Origin: DASPKW01 sp038244055
GTDB taxonomy: Bacteria; Planctomycetota; Phycisphaerae; Tepidisphaerales; Tepidisphaeraceae
Assembly (NCBI GenBank): GCA_038244055.1
Contig: JBBRTW010000111.1
Location: 1 to 16,755, forward strand
DNA: 16,755 nt
Direction of reading: 5' to 3'
Below are positions 13,494 through 16,755 of this stretch, piece by piece; position 1 is the stretch's first letter; each line of letters begins with the position of its first letter. Under the pieces are notes generated by a model. The model worked only from the letters and a program-made list of their open reading frames with translations, made no database searches and had not been told where the DNA came from. Position numbers and translations under genes: made by a program.

Positions 13494-14579
13494 ATGGCCG
13501 TCGCCAACGAAGTAGAAAAGCGGAACGTCAGCAAACCGTCCGTGAGTGTAGCCACGCCCGTCGATCCTGCCCGCGGGCTGGCCGAGCGCGATCGCCTGCG
13601 GATGATGATGTTGATCCGTCGCTTCGAGGAACGGACCTATCAGGAGTATTCCAAGCCGCGAACGCTGGAAGATGGCACCAAGGAAATGAAGATCGGCGGG
13701 TTCTGCCACCTCTACAGTGGGCAGGAGGCCGTCGCGGTGGGGATTGCGGCCCTTTACGACAAGTCGAAGGATGGGCTTTTTAACGGCTACCGCTGCCATG
13801 GACATTCGCTGGCGCTGGGGATGTCGCCGCACGCGGCCATGGCCGAACTTTTTGGGAAGAAAACCGGCTCGTCCAAGGGCAAGGGTGGATCGATGCACCT
13901 CTTCGATGCTTCGGTAGGCAACCATGGCGGCCACGGCATCGTAGGCGGACATATTCCGCTCGGCCTCGGTGTCGCCTTCGCACAGAAGTACAAAAAGACG
14001 GGGGGCGTGACTTTCTGCCTCTTCGGGGATGGGGCCATCAACCAGGGGACATTCAACGAATCACTCAACCTGGCCAGCCTGTTCAAAGCGCCGGTGATCT
14101 ACATCGTCGAGAACAACGGCGTGGCCATGGGGACGCAGGTGGAGCGCTCCAGCGCGGAGAAGGATCTGGCGCTGCGGGGAAGCGGTTTTGCCATGCCCCA
14201 TTACAACGTCGATGGCAACGATCTGGATACGGTCATCGGCGAATTCGGCAAGGCGGTCACGCGGGCGCGAAAGGGTGAGGGGCCGAGCTATATCGTGGCC
14301 AACACCTATCGCTTCCGCGGGCATTCGATGTCCGATCCGCTCAAATATCGCTCCAAGGAGGAGGCCGAAAAGGCGCGGCAGCGCGACCCGATTTCGCTCT
14401 ACAGCATGCGGCTCATTCAGCAGGGTCTGATGTCGGATGTGCAACTCGACGAAATGGAAGAAGCGGTGGCGGCCGAAGTGAACGAGGCCGTTCGCCTGGC
14501 GGAGACGGACGCGAACCCGGATTTGGCCGAGCGGTTCGATGATATCCTGGCGGAGAAGTATCCGTACGAGCCGAAGTGA
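13494..14579 (+). CDS. pdhA: Pyruvate dehydrogenase E1 component, alpha subunit
   Basis: The 361-residue thiamine-diphosphate subunit of E1, which with E1-beta decarboxylates pyruvate and passes the acetyl group to lipoyl-E2. The TPP and Mg-binding motif runs from GDG (178-180) to NN (207-208), with the family's INQGTFNESLNLASL between. SGQEAVAVG (75-83), GYRCHGHSLALG (98-109), GGSMHLFD (131-138) and GGHGIVGGHIPLGLG (145-159) are the usual conserved blocks, and YRFRGHSMSDP (272-282) is the loop that is phosphorylated in mitochondrial enzymes. The ATG at 13494 is chosen because GGAG precedes it by seven bases and the protein then has the normal length; a 59-codon upstream extension covers the leader hairpin. 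First gene of the operon. A branched-chain or acetoin enzyme is less likely. Confidence 0.93.
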   Translation: MAVANEVEKRNVSKPSVSVATPVDPARGLAERDRLRMMMLIRRFEERTYQEYSKPRTLEDGTKEMKIGGFCHLYSGQEAVAVGIAALYDKSKDGLFNGYRCHGHSLALGMSPHAAMAELFGKKTGSSKGKGGSMHLFDASVGNHGGHGIVGGHIPLGLGVAFAQKYKKTGGVTFCLFGDGAINQGTFNESLNLASLFKAPVIYIVENNGVAMGTQVERSSAEKDLALRGSGFAMPHYNVDGNDLDTVIGEFGKAVTRARKGEGPSYIVANTYRFRGHSMSDPLKYRSKEEAEKARQRDPISLYSMRLIQQGLMSDVQLDEMEEAVAAEVNEAVRLAETDANPDLAERFDDILAEKYPYEPK

Positions 14580-14588
14580 GATGGGAAT

Positions 14589-14816
14589 ATGAGCGAAGAA
14601 ATCAGCGTCAGGGAAGAGCTATACAAGTATTTGGATGTTAAGCCGTTCAGCCGGTTCACCATTGTGATGGCTAGCGGAGATCGTTACGAGGTGACCGACC
14701 CGCACCAGGTTGCGGTGGGCCAGACTGTGATCATTGTGATTCCCCGCGGGTCAACTCACTCCTTGCTTCGGAATAATCAGATCTCGTCGATCGACGTGCA
14801 TGAGTCGGCGGCGTAG
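14589..14816 (+). CDS. Small conserved protein, first of a tandem pair in the pdh operon
   Basis: A 75-residue acidic-start protein, nine bases after the pdhA stop and so almost certainly translated from the same message. Its core reads VKPFSRFTIVMASGDRYEVTDPHQVAVGQTVIIVIP (17-52), beta-rich and resembling the small planctomycete proteins with a 'PF.PF.I...G..Y.V..P...A.G' pattern; an SH3-like barrel is a reasonable guess. It ends RNNQISSIDVHESAA. It is clearly homologous to the next gene: both start MSEE, share SGDRYE..DP.Q.A.G, and end with NQI....VHE.A. There are no catalytic motifs, signal peptide or membrane segment. Function unknown; the position suggests some role with, or co-expression alongside, the dehydrogenase. 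Confidence 0.85.
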   Translation: MSEEISVREELYKYLDVKPFSRFTIVMASGDRYEVTDPHQVAVGQTVIIVIPRGSTHSLLRNNQISSIDVHESAA

Positions 14817-14871
14817 TTCATTGATCTTCCTTAAAGGCCGGCCGTGTCAGGTTTGATGAATCGAGAACGCA

Positions 14872-15099
14872 ATGAGCGAAGAGTTTAATTTTGAAGAAGA
14901 GATCAGAAAGCTCTGGAAGCGCGATCCGTTTGTGCCCTTTGAGATCGTGGTGACGAGCGGTGACCGCTACGAAATCAACGATCCGATTCAACTGGCGATG
15001 GGCGGCAACATGGTTGTTGTCGTTCCGGCGAAGAAGGGATTGCAGTTTTTCCGGAAGAATCAGATTGTCGCTGTGGAAGTTCACGAGCCCGCGTCGTAA
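14872..15099 (+). CDS. Small conserved protein, second of a tandem pair in the pdh operon
   Basis: A 75-residue paralogue of the gene at 14589-14816, exactly the same length. The core RDPFVPFEIVVTSGDRYEINDPIQLAMGGNMVVVVP (17-52) and the tail FRKNQIVAVEVHEPAS align without gaps with the upstream copy, with roughly 40 percent identity by eye. The copies have diverged well beyond a recent duplication, in protein and in DNA. It differs by an aromatic-basic stretch (KKGLQFFRK, 54-62) where the other copy has GSTHSLLRN. Gap of 55 bases upstream and 35 downstream to pdhB. Only a weak ribosome binding site. Function unknown. Confidence 0.85.
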   Translation: MSEEFNFEEEIRKLWKRDPFVPFEIVVTSGDRYEINDPIQLAMGGNMVVVVPAKKGLQFFRKNQIVAVEVHEPAS

Positions 15100-15134
15100 T
15101 TCCGCGGATGCAACGATGAATTGAAGAGAAAACT

Positions 15135-16121
15135 ATGCCAGTAATTCAGCTTAGAGAAGCCCTCCGCGCCGCCATGACCGAGGAGATGGAGCGCGACCCC
15201 AACGTCTTTCTCATGGGAGAGGAAGTCGCCCAGTACAACGGCGCTTACAAAGTCAGCGAAGGGATGCTCGACCGCTTCGGACCCGAGCGCGTCATCGATA
15301 CGCCGATCAGCGAGGCCGGGTTTTCCGGGCTGGGCGTCGGGGCCGCCTGCATGGGGCTTCGGCCGATCATCGAGTACATGAGCTGGTCCTTCACCTGGGT
15401 CTGCATCGATCAGATCATCAATAACGCCGCCAACATCCGCTACATGTCGGGCGGACAGTACAAGGTGCCGATCGTCTTCCGCGGCGGCAACGGAATCGCC
15501 CACCAGCTCGCGGCCACGCACAGCCATCGCATGGAATCGGTTTACGCCCGCATCCCGGGGTTGATCGTGGTTGCCCCCAGCACGCCGGCCGAGGCCAAGG
15601 GGCTGCTCAAGAGCTCGATCCGCTGCGATGATCCGGTGATTTTCCTGGAATCTGAAAAGATGCTGGCCGACAAGGGGGATGTGCCCGAGAGCGCCGATTT
15701 CACGCTTCCGCTGGGGGTGGCCAATGTCGAGCGAACGGGCAAGGATGTCACCGTAATCAGCTACGGCCGGCCTCTGCAGCGCGTGGTGCGCGAGGCGGTG
15801 GCGCACCTGGTGGCCGATCACGGAATCGATGTGGAGCTGATCGATATCCGCACGCTGCGCCCCTTGGATCTGGACACGCTGGTCAAGAGCGTGAAAAAGA
15901 CCAACCGCTGCGTGATCGTCGATGAGGACTGGGGTTATTGCGGCATGGGCAGCGGCATTCTCTACAAGCTGCAAAAGCCCTGCTTCGACCATCTCGATGC
16001 CCCCATCGAATACGTCCACAGCGATGAGATTCCGGTGCCGTACAATCACTATCTCGAAGAAGCGATGCTGCCGAGCGTGGACCGGATCGTGTCGGCGGTG
16101 AAGGAAGTCTGTTACCGGTAG
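15135..16121 (+). CDS. pdhB: Pyruvate dehydrogenase E1 component, beta subunit
   Basis: The 328-residue beta subunit of the heterotetrameric E1. It opens with MPVIQLREALRAAMTEEMERD, then FLMGEEVAQYNGAYKVSEGML (25-45), FGPERVIDTPISEAGFSGLGVGAA (48-71) with the Glu60 that contacts the thiamine aminopyrimidine, YMSGGQ and PIVFRGGNG (112-120), and the transketolase C-terminal domain from about 205 with DIRTLRPLD. The end, DEIPVPYNHYLEEAMLPS, is typical. The expected active-site histidine lies in THSHRMESVY (128-137). The overall pattern is closest to PdhB of the mitochondrial and alphaproteobacterial type. It follows the two small genes, which separate it from pdhA by 555 bases. Only an AG-rich stretch (GAAGAG) precedes the ATG. 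Confidence 0.94.
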   Translation: MPVIQLREALRAAMTEEMERDPNVFLMGEEVAQYNGAYKVSEGMLDRFGPERVIDTPISEAGFSGLGVGAACMGLRPIIEYMSWSFTWVCIDQIINNAANIRYMSGGQYKVPIVFRGGNGIAHQLAATHSHRMESVYARIPGLIVVAPSTPAEAKGLLKSSIRCDDPVIFLESEKMLADKGDVPESADFTLPLGVANVERTGKDVTVISYGRPLQRVVREAVAHLVADHGIDVELIDIRTLRPLDLDTLVKSVKKTNRCVIVDEDWGYCGMGSGILYKLQKPCFDHLDAPIEYVHSDEIPVPYNHYLEEAMLPSVDRIVSAVKEVCYR

Positions 16122-16122
16122 C

Positions 16123-16153
16123 AGTTGCTAGTTGCTAGTTGTTAGTTGCTAGT
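16123..16153. repeat. Heptamer array AGTTGCT/AGTTGTT, left arm of an inverted pair
   Basis: Four heptamers AGTTGCT, AGTTGCT, AGTTGTT, AGTTGCT and a partial AGT, starting two bases after the pdhB stop codon's last base. Its complement is repeated at 16249-16290. Confidence 0.85.
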
Positions 16154-16164
16154 AATGCATTGCA

Positions 16165-16221
16165 ATTCCTGTTGTAGGCCGCCTACTTGATCCTGTTTGG
16201 TGGACGACATAGAACAGGAAT
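16165..16221. repeat. Inner inverted repeat and hairpin between the two AGTTGTT arrays
   Basis: ATTCCTGTT (16165-16173) and its exact complement AACAGGAAT (16213-16221) face each other inside the array pair. Between them GTAGG-CCG-CCTAC (16174-16186) can form a small stem-loop. Together with the outer arrays this makes an imperfect nested inverted structure of about 168 bases. Confidence 0.65.
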
Positions 16222-16248
16222 CACGGTACGCAATCTTCTGAATTCACC

Positions 16249-16290
16249 AGCAACTAACAACTAACAACTAACAACTAACAACTAACAACT
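16249..16290. repeat. Heptamer array AACAACT, right arm of the inverted pair
   Basis: Six heptamers: AGCAACT followed by five exact AACAACT. The array ends 10 bases before the E2 ATG at 16301, so it occupies the place where a ribosome binding site would stand, and none is present. Confidence 0.9.
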
Positions 16291-16300
16291 CCCCAAAACC

Positions 16301-16755
16301 ATGCCCATTGAAATCACCATGCCTCAGCTCACGGATACGATGACCGAGGGCACGCTCGTCCGCTGGCTCAAGAAGGAAGGGGATGCGGTGCGACAGGGGG
16401 AGGAGTTCGCCGAGCTCGAAACCGATAAGGCCATCATGCCCTACGAAGCGCCCGAGGCGGGGACGCTGGCGCACCTGGCGCTGAAGGAGGGGGACAAGGT
16501 CGCCGTCGGGGCGCTGATGGCGCTGATCGCGGTCAAAGGGGAGGATGTCGCGGCGGTGAAGAAAAATGCCGGCACGTCGGCCGCCGCCAAGCCGCAGGCG
16601 ACGCAGCAGCCCAGGGCCGCGGAGAAAGCTCCCCAGCTCGCGGCCGCATCGGCCGGCGCGGGAGTAAAACATATGACCAACGATCAAGGCGGCGCAGCCA
16701 CGCTGGAGGCCGCCAGCGCCGGCGAAATGCACGAGCCGGGAAGCATGGTCGGCCA
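16301..16755 (+). CDS. pdhC: Pyruvate dehydrogenase E2 (dihydrolipoamide acetyltransferase), N-terminal part
   Basis: The first 151 codons of the E2 subunit, which carries the acetyl group on lipoyl-lysine and transfers it to CoA. Residues 1-77 are a lipoyl domain: IEITMPQLTDTMTEGTLV, WLKKEGDAVRQGE and ETDKA with the lipoylated Lys43. The sequence after the lysine (IMPYEAPEAGTL) differs from the common 'TMEVEA' form. A long Ala/Lys/Pro/Gln-rich flexible linker follows (about 82-125), as expected before the E1/E3-binding and catalytic domains, which are outside the window. Start ATG 16301 has no ribosome binding site: the heptamer array fills the upstream region. It is 179 bases from the pdhB stop. 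A 2-oxoglutarate or branched-chain E2 is possible, but the E1 genes make the pyruvate enzyme most likely. Confidence 0.88.
   Translation, partial: MPIEITMPQLTDTMTEGTLVRWLKKEGDAVRQGEEFAELETDKAIMPYEAPEAGTLAHLALKEGDKVAVGALMALIAVKGEDVAAVKKNAGTSAAAKPQATQQPRAAEKAPQLAAASAGAGVKHMTNDQGGAATLEAASAGEMHEPGSMVG

Noticed and set aside
15081..16049. 322-residue open frame on the minus strand
   Set aside because: Antisense to pdhB; no recognisable motif.
16249..16290. CRISPR-like array
   Set aside because: Units are seven bases with no spacers and no cas genes.

Overview
The window reads as chromosomal DNA of a planctomycete, most likely of the Phycisphaerae side (inference). The grounds are a GC-rich genome, two secreted PQQ-like beta-propeller proteins of the kind abundant in that phylum, a Gfo/Idh/MocA oxidoreductase, a pair of small proteins with a 'PF.PF.I...SGDRYE..DP' signature, several TTG starts, many genes without a Shine-Dalgarno sequence, and intergenic arrays of imperfect 7- or 8-base repeats. 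No phage, insertion sequence or CRISPR array was seen.

Layout. From 1 to about 7500 every gene is on the minus strand, so transcription runs right to left: an RluA-type pseudouridine synthase (6749-7504); a secreted beta-propeller protein (5166-6503); a two-gene signalling operon with a receiver-histidine kinase hybrid (3804-5069) followed by an eight-helix membrane PAS histidine kinase (1458-3764); a Gfo/Idh/MocA oxidoreductase (127-1236); and the N-terminal piece of a secreted protein (1-101). From 7794 the plus strand carries yifB/comM, a VapBC-like toxin-antitoxin pair (9595-10331), tatC with an unusually long periplasmic loop (10375-11400) and a tRNA-Leu(GAG) with its own promoter and intrinsic terminator (11566-11732). 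A second secreted beta-propeller gene (11754-13055) lies on the minus strand. The right end is a plus-strand pyruvate dehydrogenase operon: pdhA (13494), two tandem paralogous 75-residue proteins, pdhB (15135) and the start of the E2 gene (16301, cut by the window edge).

How the parts fit. E1-alpha, E1-beta and E2 build the complex that turns pyruvate into acetyl-CoA. The two small proteins sit between the E1 subunits, which is unusual and suggests co-expression with the complex. TatC belongs to twin-arginine export; the two beta-propellers carry Sec-type signal peptides, so their link to TatC is not implied. The two kinases, adjacent and co-oriented, probably work in one phosphorelay.

The most distinctive structure is in the gaps between genes. 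At least seven short arrays have a strict 7- or 8-base period, each with its own unit. Two of the units, GGTTCAG and AGTTGTT, occur as inverted pairs 80-100 bases apart around a central hairpin. One such pair lies inside the pdh operon and ends only 10 bases before the E2 start codon. Within the six-gene-wide repeat-free kinase region none was found.
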